NCBI GenBank assembly: GCA_013299115.1
Contig: JAAFKA010000022.1
Span: forward strand, 1 to 64,000
From: Cytophagales bacterium
GTDB lineage: Bacteria > Bacteroidota > Bacteroidia > Cytophagales > Thermoflexibacteraceae
Reading direction: 5' to 3'
Length of the DNA: 64,000 bases
Shown here: in pieces, positions 8,405 through 16,388 of the stretch
Layout: each line of letters begins with the position of its first letter
How positions within the stretch are numbered: the first letter of the stretch is position 1
Made by a program: the position numbers and the translations under genes
Notes under the pieces: generated by a model
What the model saw: only the letters and a program-made list of their open reading frames with translations
The model's database searches: none
What the model was told of the DNA's origin: nothing

Positions 8405-8454
8405 AGTAAGTCCAATAAATATAAATTTCTTGATTTATATTTATTGGACTTACT
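8405..8454 (-). terminator. 22-bp-stem hairpin after the Roco gene
   Basis: agtaagtccaataaatataa and its complement flank a 6-nt loop 19 bp past the Roco stop codon. The perfect stem can terminate transcription, though no long T run follows. The rest of 8227-8472 contains only the oxidase remnant. Confidence 0.6.
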
Positions 8455-8472
8455 CTAAATACGCAACAATAT

Positions 8473-11091
8473 TTATTCACTATCAGAAAAGTTTTTGTAA
8501 ACTTCTAAGAATAAATCAATAGTTGCTTTATCAATACCCATATTTTGCAAAACAAAATAAGCAGTCCAAGAGGCTGCTAAGGTAATCCCAGAAGAAGCTA
8601 ATTTTTCTACTATTTTACCCAAAATTGCTTTTGCTTTACTTGTATTTTCGCTGCCTTTAACTTCTTTAATTGTAGCAATGCTTTCTACAATTTCTTGCTT
8701 AGTTATAGTTGGCAATTTTTGTATATTTTCTTGTAATGTTGTTTCTACTTCTTCTTGTTGATTAAGATGTTTTAATAGTCTTTTGGCAAAGGTTTCAAGT
8801 TCCTCGTAAAATTCAAACCCTTTATCACCACTAATAAATCTTTTCTCAAATCTATTTAAAGATGTTTTGTCTTCCCTACGCACTTTTGGATTAGAAATAA
8901 CCTCATTCATTGCGTCAAAATAAACAGCAATAGAAGCATTTTCTATTGCGGTAAGTGCTTTCTTAATATGTTGCGAAAAGTGCATATTGGTAGTATTTTT
9001 TTGTTTACCAAATAAAAACCAAAAATCTTTCATTTGCAAAATTTCTCCTTGCAAAGATTTAATTTCCTTTGCTTTTCTTTCAAAATTATCTTTACACTCT
9101 GTATAAACAACAAAGTCTTTTTGATTTACAGAAATTTCTGTTTTTGCATTTTTGCCAAATTCTACAAAAGCATTACAAACTTCTTGTAATAACTTGTTAT
9201 TATCTTGATTTATAAATGCATAAACATATAAATCTGTTGCATTTTCACGAACTACAATACAATTACTATAATATTTAGTAAAGTAAATTCCATTTTTCCA
9301 ATATTCATCTTTGGCAAAAGAACCATAACGACTAAGAAAGTTAATCATTACATTGTCAGGCATAAAAGTAGCAAAACGAAATATTAATTTTAAACTTGCC
9401 ATATCAAACTGGCTTTGAAAAACTTTATTATTTTCTAAATTTTCGGGCAAATATTGTGGAGAAATCCAAAAAGTTTCATTTCTATCTTGTACTTCAAATA
9501 GCAATTCAAACTTTTTAAATAATTCTATTAACTCAAATTTTTCATAATTTGGTAAATTTTCTTTCAAATAATCAAGGCTAATTTTGCCTTTTATTTTATC
9601 ATCGTCTAACTTGTTGTTTATCAAGCTATAAACTTGTTTTGTTAGCCATTCTGGATTTATATAAATTTTGTCTTGTAATTTTTCGTATTTTTCATAATGT
9701 ACCACTAAACCCGTGCTATCCAAATAAGATAACAAACTATTTTCGCCTCCTTCGCTGATATTTGCATTGCGACAAATCGTATTTACAAATTCAGAATAAG
9801 AAATTACATTTTCATTTTTGCGATTTTCTATTTCTAAAATTACATTTTCGTAAGTTTTAGGAAATTCCTGACCATACATAGTTAAGCTATTCAAATGCTG
9901 CGTAATAGCATTTTTCAGTTCCTCCAAACCAAAACTTTTTGAAGCACTAAAATTTAAAAATTCGGTTACGTTGTAGTCTTTTTTTAACAAAGTTTCGTTA
10001 ATAGCTGTTTTAGTGCAATCTGTATGTGTTTGTACCATCAAAATAGGGCTATTTTTTGCATACCTGCGAATGGTATCTAACCAATATTCGCAAGACTGCC
10101 ATTTTTCGGGTTCGTTATTTGGCAAAACATCAGTATCTTTTTCTCTGTATACAAGCACATTTTTTTCGTCTGTCCACGCCAAAATATAAAGTACATCATC
10201 ACGCATAAAAAACTGGTGTGTAGCATAAAATACTTCTTGTCCGCCAAAATCCCAAACATTTAATTTTAGCTTTTCTGTTTTGGCTTCGGGCAAATTTTCT
10301 TTTTCTAAAATGCCTATGTTAATACCGTGTGTGTAATTTTCGTTTTCATCAAATGCTAATCCTTTCAGTTTTTTGAACATCGAAGTTTTGCCAACTCTGC
10401 CATTACCTACAATAATTAATTTTACGGTTTCGTTGATAATAGAACCTTTTTCGAGTTCTGTGAAGTAGTTTTTAAGGTCTTGAAGGCAATTTTCTTCTTT
10501 ATCAAAAACCTCTTTGGGTATGTTTTTTATTGGATTACCTCTTAAATTTAAAAATTCTAAGTAAAAAAAAGAGTTAAGAAAATTTTGTTGAATAATTGAA
10601 ATTTGATTGTGTTTTAAATCTAAACTTGTTAAATTTTTTAATCTTGTTAAAAATGATATATCAGAAATCTTATTATAACATAAATTTAAATCTTTCAAAT
10701 TAATCAAGTTTTGCAAAAAGGAAATATCAGAAATTTTATTTGACAATAAACGTAAATACTCCAAATTAAGTAAGTCTTGCAAAAAGGAAGTATCAGAAAT
10801 TTGATTACCACCTAAATGTAATGCTTTCAAATTAGTCAAGCCTTGCAAAAAGGAAATATCAGAAATTAAATGATTATTAAATAAATTTAAACTTATTAAA
10901 TCAGTAAAACCTCGTAAAAATGAAACATCTTCTATAATACAAAAATATAGATTTAATCCAATAATTTTTTTGTTTGTATCAAGTAGATAAACTCTTGGTG
11001 TTTTCCAACCCAAAATATCATCAGGATTTTTCGTTTCCACCAATTTAAACCACGATTTTTTTTCCAATTCTATAATCTCCTTTGGCTTCAT
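8473..11091 (-). CDS. Roco protein: leucine-rich repeats plus Roc GTPase and COR domain
   Basis: The 872-residue protein begins with about seven leucine-rich repeats of 21-22 residues (residues 45-205, recurring unit ISDISFLQ-NL-L-L--N). A Roc GTPase follows, with P-loop GNGRVGKTS (about 227), DFGGQE (about 280), THTD in the base-recognition position (about 355) and a SAS loop. A COR-like dimerisation region covers roughly 430-650. The C-terminal 200 residues are a mixed helical region ending in a hydrophobic stretch (SSGITLAASWTAYFVLQNMG). I do not recognise a kinase or protease. Bacterial Roco proteins act as nucleotide-dependent switches with poorly known outputs. Its place between an RM cassette and duplicated gene ends suggests an acquired gene, possibly defensive. 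Confidence 0.85.
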   Translation of the reverse strand: MKPKEIIELEKKSWFKLVETKNPDDILGWKTPRVYLLDTNKKIIGLNLYFCIIEDVSFLRGFTDLISLNLFNNHLISDISFLQGLTNLKALHLGGNQISDTSFLQDLLNLEYLRLLSNKISDISFLQNLINLKDLNLCYNKISDISFLTRLKNLTSLDLKHNQISIIQQNFLNSFFYLEFLNLRGNPIKNIPKEVFDKEENCLQDLKNYFTELEKGSIINETVKLIIVGNGRVGKTSMFKKLKGLAFDENENYTHGINIGILEKENLPEAKTEKLKLNVWDFGGQEVFYATHQFFMRDDVLYILAWTDEKNVLVYREKDTDVLPNNEPEKWQSCEYWLDTIRRYAKNSPILMVQTHTDCTKTAINETLLKKDYNVTEFLNFSASKSFGLEELKNAITQHLNSLTMYGQEFPKTYENVILEIENRKNENVISYSEFVNTICRNANISEGGENSLLSYLDSTGLVVHYEKYEKLQDKIYINPEWLTKQVYSLINNKLDDDKIKGKISLDYLKENLPNYEKFELIELFKKFELLFEVQDRNETFWISPQYLPENLENNKVFQSQFDMASLKLIFRFATFMPDNVMINFLSRYGSFAKDEYWKNGIYFTKYYSNCIVVRENATDLYVYAFINQDNNKLLQEVCNAFVEFGKNAKTEISVNQKDFVVYTECKDNFERKAKEIKSLQGEILQMKDFWFLFGKQKNTTNMHFSQHIKKALTAIENASIAVYFDAMNEVISNPKVRREDKTSLNRFEKRFISGDKGFEFYEELETFAKRLLKHLNQQEEVETTLQENIQKLPTITKQEIVESIATIKEVKGSENTSKAKAILGKIVEKLASSGITLAASWTAYFVLQNMGIDKATIDLFLEVYKNFSDSE

Positions 11092-11139
11092 CTTTTAATC
11101 TAATTTGTGTAATATTTTGAAAATTTTATCAAATGTAGT

Positions 11140-11172
11140 AAAGTTGTAATCTTTTCGCAAGATTACAACTTT
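11140..11172 (-). terminator. Hairpin after the FAD-oxidase gene
   Basis: Stem aaagttgtaatctt/aagattacaacttt with a 5-nt loop, 11 bp beyond the oxidase stop and just upstream of the Roco start. It may separate the two transcripts. Confidence 0.55.
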
Positions 11173-11182
11173 CAATATATTT

Positions 11183-14100
11183 TTACTTCAACCCCTCCCA
11201 CAAAATCTCCACCAAATGCTTTGCCACCCGACCAGTTCCGTCTTTAATTTGGTGTCTGCAACTTGTGCCGTTGGCTGCAATAATCACGTTTTCAGGTTGT
11301 TGCCTCACCGTTGGAAACAAGACTAATTCGCCGACTTGCATCGACACCTCATAATGTTCTTTTTCGTAGCCAAAACTTCCCGCCATTCCGCAGCAACCAG
11401 AACGGATAAGATGCACCTCATAATTTTGCGGAAATTCCAACACTTTTTTAGTGGGTGTCAAACTTGCTAAGGCTTTTTGGTGGCAATGTCCGTGCAGTTT
11501 TATCAACCTTTTTTCAGTCGTAAACTGTGCTTTTGTGATATTTCCTTTGTCAATTTCACGAGCCAAAAACTCATCAATCAGCAACGCATTTTTTGCAATT
11601 CGTTGAGCATCAGGCTTTTGATAATCATTCACCAAATCCAAATATTCATCTCTAAACGTCAAAATTGCCGAAGGTTCTAAACCAATCAAAGGAGTTTCCT
11701 CTGTAATTTTATCTTTCAATAACTCAACATTTTCTATCGCAAGTTTCTTTGCATCTTTCAATAAACCCTTAGACAAATAAGTACGCCCACTTTCCACGTG
11801 AGTAGGAATAATGACTTCATAACCCAATTTCTGCAATAGTTTCATGGCAGTAATTCCCATTTCCACATCATTGTAATTGGTAAATTCGTCTGCAAAAAGG
11901 TAAACAGTGCCAAGCCCCGAAGCCGAAGCCCCCCAACCCCCGAAGGGGGAGTTTGACGCATTTACGTCAGCACCCCCTTTGGGGGCGGGGGGGGCTACTT
12001 CGGGGGTTAGGTGGCTATTTTTTTCATACCACTTTTTCAAAGTCGTTTTATAGACTTTTGGCATACTTCTTTTGGCAGCAAAACCCGAAATTCCTTTAAT
12101 TAGAGTTGACGTGAAACTGTTGGTTATCAAGAAGTTATACAAACGTGGCGTAGTCATTGCCAATTCTTGTGAGGCTGTAAAATTCGCAATTAATTGGCTA
12201 CGCAAAGGCACGCCATTTTTTTCGTAATAATGGTGCATAAATTCGGCTTTCAATTTCGCCAAATCTACATTACTCGGACATTCAGATTTACAACCTTTGC
12301 AACTCAAACACAAATCCATAACTTCTTTTACTTCGTCTGCGGTTGTCCCTAACCCCGCAAGGGCTTCAAGCCCTTGCGGGGTTTCCTGTTGTTTAGTTAA
12401 ATATTCTCTTAAAATATTTGCCCTTGCCCGTGTGGTATCTTTTTCGTTGCGAGTTGCCATAAAACTTGGACACATTGTGCCACCCGATAATTCCGTTTTG
12501 CGACAATCTCCCGAACCATTACAAAGTTCAGTAGCACGCAAAATGCCATCGTCAAAATTGAAAACGGTAGCCCCAACGCCAAGCCCCGAAGCCCCCAAAC
12601 CCCCAAAGGGGGCTTTTGACGTAATTTCGTCAGCACCCCCTTCGGGGGCGGGGGGGGCTTGATACCTTAGGCTTTCATTCATTGGTGGCGTATCCACAAT
12701 TTTATTTGGGTTAAAAATATTGTCTTTATCCCAAGTTCGTTTGATTTCCTTAATCAGTTCATAATTTTTTGCACCAATCATTAGCGGAATAAACTCACCA
12801 CGCAACCGACCATCTCCATGCTCTCCACTCAAAGAACCCTTATATTTTTTGACCAAATGGGCAACTTCGGTAGCAATAGTTCTAAACTGTTGGTTGCCCT
12901 CTGCGGTTTTGAGGTTAATGATAGGTCGCAAATGCAATTCGCCACTTCCTGCGTGTGCATAGTGTACGGAATACATATCGTGCTTTTTCAAAATCTCGTT
13001 AAACTCTCTAATATATTCAGGCAAATCTTGCACATCTACCGCCGTATCTTCAACCACACAAACAGGTTTTGCATCACCTTTGATATTTGACAACAAACCC
13101 AAACCTGCCTTCCGCAAAGTCCACACTTTTTTGCAATCCTCACCCCACAAAATAGGATAATGAAACCCAAAATTATTCGTTTTAAGGTCTGCAATTAAGT
13201 CTGCCATAATTTTTTCTACTTCAACTTTGTCATCTTTTGCAATTTCTACCACCAACAAAGCCTGCGGGTCTCCTTCCACAAAGAACCTATTTTGCAACTG
13301 TTCACGATTGGTTTTGGTACATTCCAAAATATAATGGTCTATCAATTCGCAAGCCGAAGGATTATATTTCAAAGCCACCAAATTTGCCCTTAAACTTTCA
13401 TCTATCGAATGGCAATGAATACACAACAAGGCTGCATTTTTTGGTGGTTTTGGCACAATATTCAACTTAATTTCAGTCAAAAACATCAGTGTTCCCTCCG
13501 AGCCACAAACCAATTTTGCTAAATTAAATTCCTCTGTACTTTCAGGCGTAAAAGGTTTCGTTTCAAGCAATAAATCAATAGCATAACCCGTATTTCTACG
13601 AGGAATAGAAGATTTTGGAAACTCTTTGCGAATTTCAGCTTGGTTTTCAGGGTTTGAGAGAATGGAAAACATTTGTTGATAAATCTCAGACGTAAGCCCC
13701 GAACTAAGCCCCCCTACCCCCGAAGGGGGAGTTTTTGACGTAGAAATTCCCCCTTCGGGGGTTAGGGGGCTTGTTATTGCTTTGAATGTCGTTTTTGTTC
13801 CATCACTCAAAAAACCTGTAACCTCCAAAGTATGTTCCCTTGTGCTGCCATAAACCACAGAATTTGAGCCACAAGAATTATTGCCTACCATTCCGCCAAT
13901 CATTGCCCGATTTGCGGTTGAGGTTTCGGGTCCAAAATACTTGTCAAATTGCGATAAATACATATTCAATTCATCACGAATTACCCCAGGTTGCACCTTT
14001 ACCCAATTTTCTTTTTCGTTGATTTCCAATATTTTAGTGAAATATTTGGACACATCAACCACAATTCCTTTGCCTACAACCTGCCCAGCTAAGGAAGTTC

Positions 14101-14308
14101 CCGCAGTGCGAGGAATTAGCGAGGTTTTGTGTTCCCTTGCAAAGTTGATGAGTTTCAGAATATCGTCTTCCGTTTTTGGCAAAGCAACCGCCAAAGGCAT
14201 TTCTCTGTATGCAGACGCATCTGTTGCGTAAAGTGTACGCATTGTTTGGTCATAATAAAATTCGCCTTGTAGAGAATTGGCGAGGTTTTGTAAAAGTTGT
14301 GTGTTCAT
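11183..14308 (-). CDS. FAD-linked oxidase with Fe-S domain (D-2-hydroxyacid dehydrogenase type)
   Basis: A fused flavoprotein and iron-sulphur protein of the D-lactate/D-2-hydroxyglutarate dehydrogenase group (YdiJ/GlcD-GlpC type). The FAD-binding PCMH domain contains PRTAGTSLAGQVVGKG near residue 70. The oxidase C-domain includes HAGSGELHLRP and GEHGDGR. Cluster motifs follow, CNGSGDC...CP and CLSCKGCKSECP. The C-terminal CCG region has HGHCHQKAL and SGCCGMAGSFG. ATG at 14308 (MNTQLLQ) is preferred over a GTG nine codons upstream. Four palindromic inserts are translated in frame, near residues 179-206, 549-577, 641-653 and 763-799. All lie in loops or linkers, and one of them sits between the flavin and Fe-S parts. 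It probably oxidises a D-2-hydroxyacid and passes electrons to the respiratory chain. Confidence 0.92.
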   Translation of the reverse strand: MNTQLLQNLANSLQGEFYYDQTMRTLYATDASAYREMPLAVALPKTEDDILKLINFAREHKTSLIPRTAGTSLAGQVVGKGIVVDVSKYFTKILEINEKENWVKVQPGVIRDELNMYLSQFDKYFGPETSTANRAMIGGMVGNNSCGSNSVVYGSTREHTLEVTGFLSDGTKTTFKAITSPLTPEGGISTSKTPPSGVGGLSSGLTSEIYQQMFSILSNPENQAEIRKEFPKSSIPRRNTGYAIDLLLETKPFTPESTEEFNLAKLVCGSEGTLMFLTEIKLNIVPKPPKNAALLCIHCHSIDESLRANLVALKYNPSACELIDHYILECTKTNREQLQNRFFVEGDPQALLVVEIAKDDKVEVEKIMADLIADLKTNNFGFHYPILWGEDCKKVWTLRKAGLGLLSNIKGDAKPVCVVEDTAVDVQDLPEYIREFNEILKKHDMYSVHYAHAGSGELHLRPIINLKTAEGNQQFRTIATEVAHLVKKYKGSLSGEHGDGRLRGEFIPLMIGAKNYELIKEIKRTWDKDNIFNPNKIVDTPPMNESLRYQAPPAPEGGADEITSKAPFGGLGASGLGVGATVFNFDDGILRATELCNGSGDCRKTELSGGTMCPSFMATRNEKDTTRARANILREYLTKQQETPQGLEALAGLGTTADEVKEVMDLCLSCKGCKSECPSNVDLAKLKAEFMHHYYEKNGVPLRSQLIANFTASQELAMTTPRLYNFLITNSFTSTLIKGISGFAAKRSMPKVYKTTLKKWYEKNSHLTPEVAPPAPKGGADVNASNSPFGGWGASASGLGTVYLFADEFTNYNDVEMGITAMKLLQKLGYEVIIPTHVESGRTYLSKGLLKDAKKLAIENVELLKDKITEETPLIGLEPSAILTFRDEYLDLVNDYQKPDAQRIAKNALLIDEFLAREIDKGNITKAQFTTEKRLIKLHGHCHQKALASLTPTKKVLEFPQNYEVHLIRSGCCGMAGSFGYEKEHYEVSMQVGELVLFPTVRQQPENVIIAANGTSCRHQIKDGTGRVAKHLVEILWEGLK
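11911..12016. repeat. In-frame G/C-rich palindrome in coding sequence (copy A3)
   Basis: Core arms are agccccccaacccccgaagg and its partner near 11971-11998, followed by an extra half arm (acttcgggggttaggtgg). The frame reads through as PPAPKGGADV and SPFGGWGASASGLG. Confidence 0.85.
12351..12384. repeat. In-frame 15-bp-arm palindrome (ccgcaaggg class)
   Basis: aaccccgcaagggct and its complement, separated by four bases, are translated as TPQGLEALAGLGT between a helical segment of the oxidase and its second Fe-S motif. Its sequence is unlike the A-type inserts. Confidence 0.78.
12579..12660. repeat. In-frame G/C-rich palindrome in coding sequence (copy A4)
   Basis: The arms (aagcccccaaacccccaaag and the complement ending near 12660) are translated as PPAPEGGADEITSKAPFGG between the flavin half and the first Fe-S motif of the oxidase. 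Confidence 0.85.
13693..13772. repeat. In-frame G/C-rich palindrome in coding sequence (copy A5)
   Basis: Arms agcccccctacccccgaagg and complement are translated as SPLTPEGGISTSKTPPSG in a loop of the FAD-binding domain. Confidence 0.87.
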
Positions 14309-14398
14309 ATTTTTTAGCTTTAATTTCGTTACCACATAGAAACATAGCTTTTTTCTATGTGAACTATGTAGCTATGTGGTTATTTTTTTATTTGATAA

Positions 14399-15031
14399 TT
14401 ACACAGTAGCCTTTACCAACATAGATTTCCAAAGGTAAGGCAATCTTCCACAACCTTTAAACTCTTTAAATTGAAAATCAAACTCTTGTAAAACAGTAAT
14501 AAGGGTTTTTTTAGACCAGAATTTAATATGTCCACCGTCCCACAAAACCGAAAAATGAGCATCCATTTTGCCTGTAATTGCCATTATTAAATTTTTCAAA
14601 TAGCCATGATAAGGAGTAGAAACTATCAATTCTCCATGTTTGTTGCCTTGCATTAATATACCCTTACATAGTTGAAAGTAGCTACGTGGGTCATAAAGAT
14701 GCTCAATAACCTCTATGGACAAAATAGTATCAAAAGGTATATTTCTAAACTCACTAGGAAGTTCTGTAGCAGATGGGTCTAAAAGAAAGAAACGATTGGT
14801 GTGTTTCTGCTTTGCAAGTGCTATACCTGAGGGGGTAACATCTGTCCCATAGACATCGTAGCCTTCTTTGATTAAAAAATCTACCAACCAGCCATTGCCG
14901 CAGCCTAAATCTAATATTTTTTTATTTTTACTTTTAGAAAGCATTGCTAAAATTGGCGTAGTAAGATACTCCGTATGGGTTGAAAATGAAGCCTCACTTT
15001 CTGTGTAAGCATATTCAATAAATTGAGCCAT
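14399..15031 (-). CDS. Class I SAM-dependent methyltransferase
   Basis: The 210-residue protein has the motif I glycine-rich loop ILDLGCGNGWLVDFL near residue 40, the acidic end of strand 2 (VYGTDVTPSGIALA) and the motif VSTPYHGY further on, all typical of Rossmann-fold methyltransferases of the UbiG/Methyltransf_11 or _23 type. The substrate is not evident. ATG at 15031 follows an AT-rich leader. It stands alone between the oxidase gene and RNase III, and is transcribed away from rnc. Confidence 0.85.
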   Translation of the reverse strand: MAQFIEYAYTESEASFSTHTEYLTTPILAMLSKSKNKKILDLGCGNGWLVDFLIKEGYDVYGTDVTPSGIALAKQKHTNRFFLLDPSATELPSEFRNIPFDTILSIEVIEHLYDPRSYFQLCKGILMQGNKHGELIVSTPYHGYLKNLIMAITGKMDAHFSVLWDGGHIKFWSKKTLITVLQEFDFQFKEFKGCGRLPYLWKSMLVKATV

Positions 15032-15410
15032 AAATGTGATTGTTTTATATTTTTTTATATCTTTTTATTAGGTTTCTTGCGAAAGTAATTTTGAAACATA
15101 TTTTTCTAGGTCTTTAAGACTCCGAAAATATATCTTTTAGACCTTTGCAAAAAGTCTATTGAAAAATTGATTTTTCGCAACTGAAATTCTTTGACTAAGC
15201 ATTGGTAATAGACAATTTTTAACAAGCCAACACAAATTCTTTGTGAACTCTTAGTGGGCATTTTATTAACGAATTGTAATTCAAATTTTGCTTTCAAAAA
15301 ATAGCTAAATAATCTTGCAAAAAAACAAATTTTTCTATTAATTTTGCAACAAAACAGCAAAACATCTTAGTTATTGGCAGTTTTAGTATCAATTTTTTAT
15401 CTTTCTTAGC
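15032..15410. other. AT-rich region between divergent methyltransferase and rnc genes
   Basis: No convincing gene was found here. Two overlapping minus-strand frames (to 15548) have composition typical of chance frames and no recognisable motif. The segment should contain both promoters, but I could not identify a confident TAnnTTTG element. Confidence 0.4.
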
Positions 15411-15476
15411 ATTATCAATCCGATTCATTTCCTTCTTCGGCTTTTTAAGCCTGTTTCTGCCAAAGATAAACAACTC

Positions 15477-16154
15477 TTGGCGGCTATCAAAAACATTACA
15501 GGCTATATGCCTCGCAATTTGCATTTGTTCAAATTGGCTTTGCTGCATAGCTCCTTAGCAAAGGAAAATTCACAAGGTTTCAAGGAATCTAACGAAAGAT
15601 TAGAATATTTGGGCGACGCTATTTTGGGTGCTGTGGTGGCAGATTATCTTTTTCGCCGTTTCCCCTACAAAAACGAAGGGTTTATGACCGAAATTAGGTC
15701 GAGGTTAGTCAGCCGAGAAGCCTTAGACAAACTTTGTCGTAAAATGGGCTTAGACAAATTGGTGGAGTATGATGCCAAACGCAAAACGGCTTCCTCTTTC
15801 AAGTCTATTTATGGCGATGCAATGGAGGCTTTTGTTGGGGCTGTTTATTTGGACAGAGGTTTTGAGTTTTGCCAACAATTTATTATCAAAGAGATTTTGC
15901 AAAACCACATAGACGTGGAGGCAGTGATAGAAACAGATACCAATTACAAGTCGAAAATCATAGAATGGTCGCAAAAAAACAACAAATTAGTTCGTTTTGA
16001 AACTTTGGAGGAAAAAGCTGGTGGCTCAAACAAACAATTTAAAGTGCAAGTAATGATTAACGACAAGGTTATTTCGCAAGGTGCTGGTTATAGCAAAAAA
16101 CACGCAGAACAAGATGCAGCCCGCAGAGCCTGTGAGGAATTGGAGATTGATTAA
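15477..16154 (+). CDS. rnc: Ribonuclease III
   Basis: The enzyme cleaves double-stranded RNA in rRNA and mRNA processing. The signature NERLEYLGDAILGAVVADYL (about residue 40 here) carries the catalytic Glu/Asp residues, and the second acidic cluster is YGDAMEAFVGAVYLDRG. The C-terminal double-stranded RNA-binding domain includes KQFKVQV and YSKKHAEQDAARRA. The listed TTG start is conservative. The same frame stays open upstream to about 15390 and reads INPIHFLLRLFKPVSAKDKQ, like the N-termini of Bacteroidota homologs, but no ATG, GTG or TTG lies there. The nearest candidate is an ATT at 15411, so the true start is unresolved. Confidence 0.93.
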   Translation: MAAIKNITGYMPRNLHLFKLALLHSSLAKENSQGFKESNERLEYLGDAILGAVVADYLFRRFPYKNEGFMTEIRSRLVSREALDKLCRKMGLDKLVEYDAKRKTASSFKSIYGDAMEAFVGAVYLDRGFEFCQQFIIKEILQNHIDVEAVIETDTNYKSKIIEWSQKNNKLVRFETLEEKAGGSNKQFKVQVMINDKVISQGAGYSKKHAEQDAARRACEELEID

Positions 16155-16234
16155 AAAAACAGGCTACACAGATTTATCCATAAGTTCTATTGGATTTTTG
16201 TAATAAAACTTTATTTTTGTGTAATCAAGTATTA

Positions 16235-16333
16235 GAGGTTATCACGATTTGTATCGTACCCTTTAGGGTGCAGAGTCAATTAGTTGAAAATCAAGAAGTT
16301 ATTTTTCTATACAAAAATTATCGTAATAACCTC
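16235..16333. repeat. Dispersed repeat with inverted ends (ggttatnacgattt class), copy 1
   Basis: gaggttatcacgatttgta and the terminal tacaaaaattatcgtaataa form imperfect inverted ends. The whole unit, including cgtaccctttrgg and tcaattagytgaaaatcaa, recurs at 25649-25764. It lies between rnc and the histidine kinase gene. Confidence 0.8.
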
Positions 16334-16388
16334 TATTGTAGCATATTTTTTGCAAAATACCTCTCGTTTTTGTTACCAGCTATAGCAA

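Noticed and set aside
15106-15548. Two overlapping 84-residue minus-strand frames
   Set aside because: No motif, low complexity, and partly opposite to rnc.
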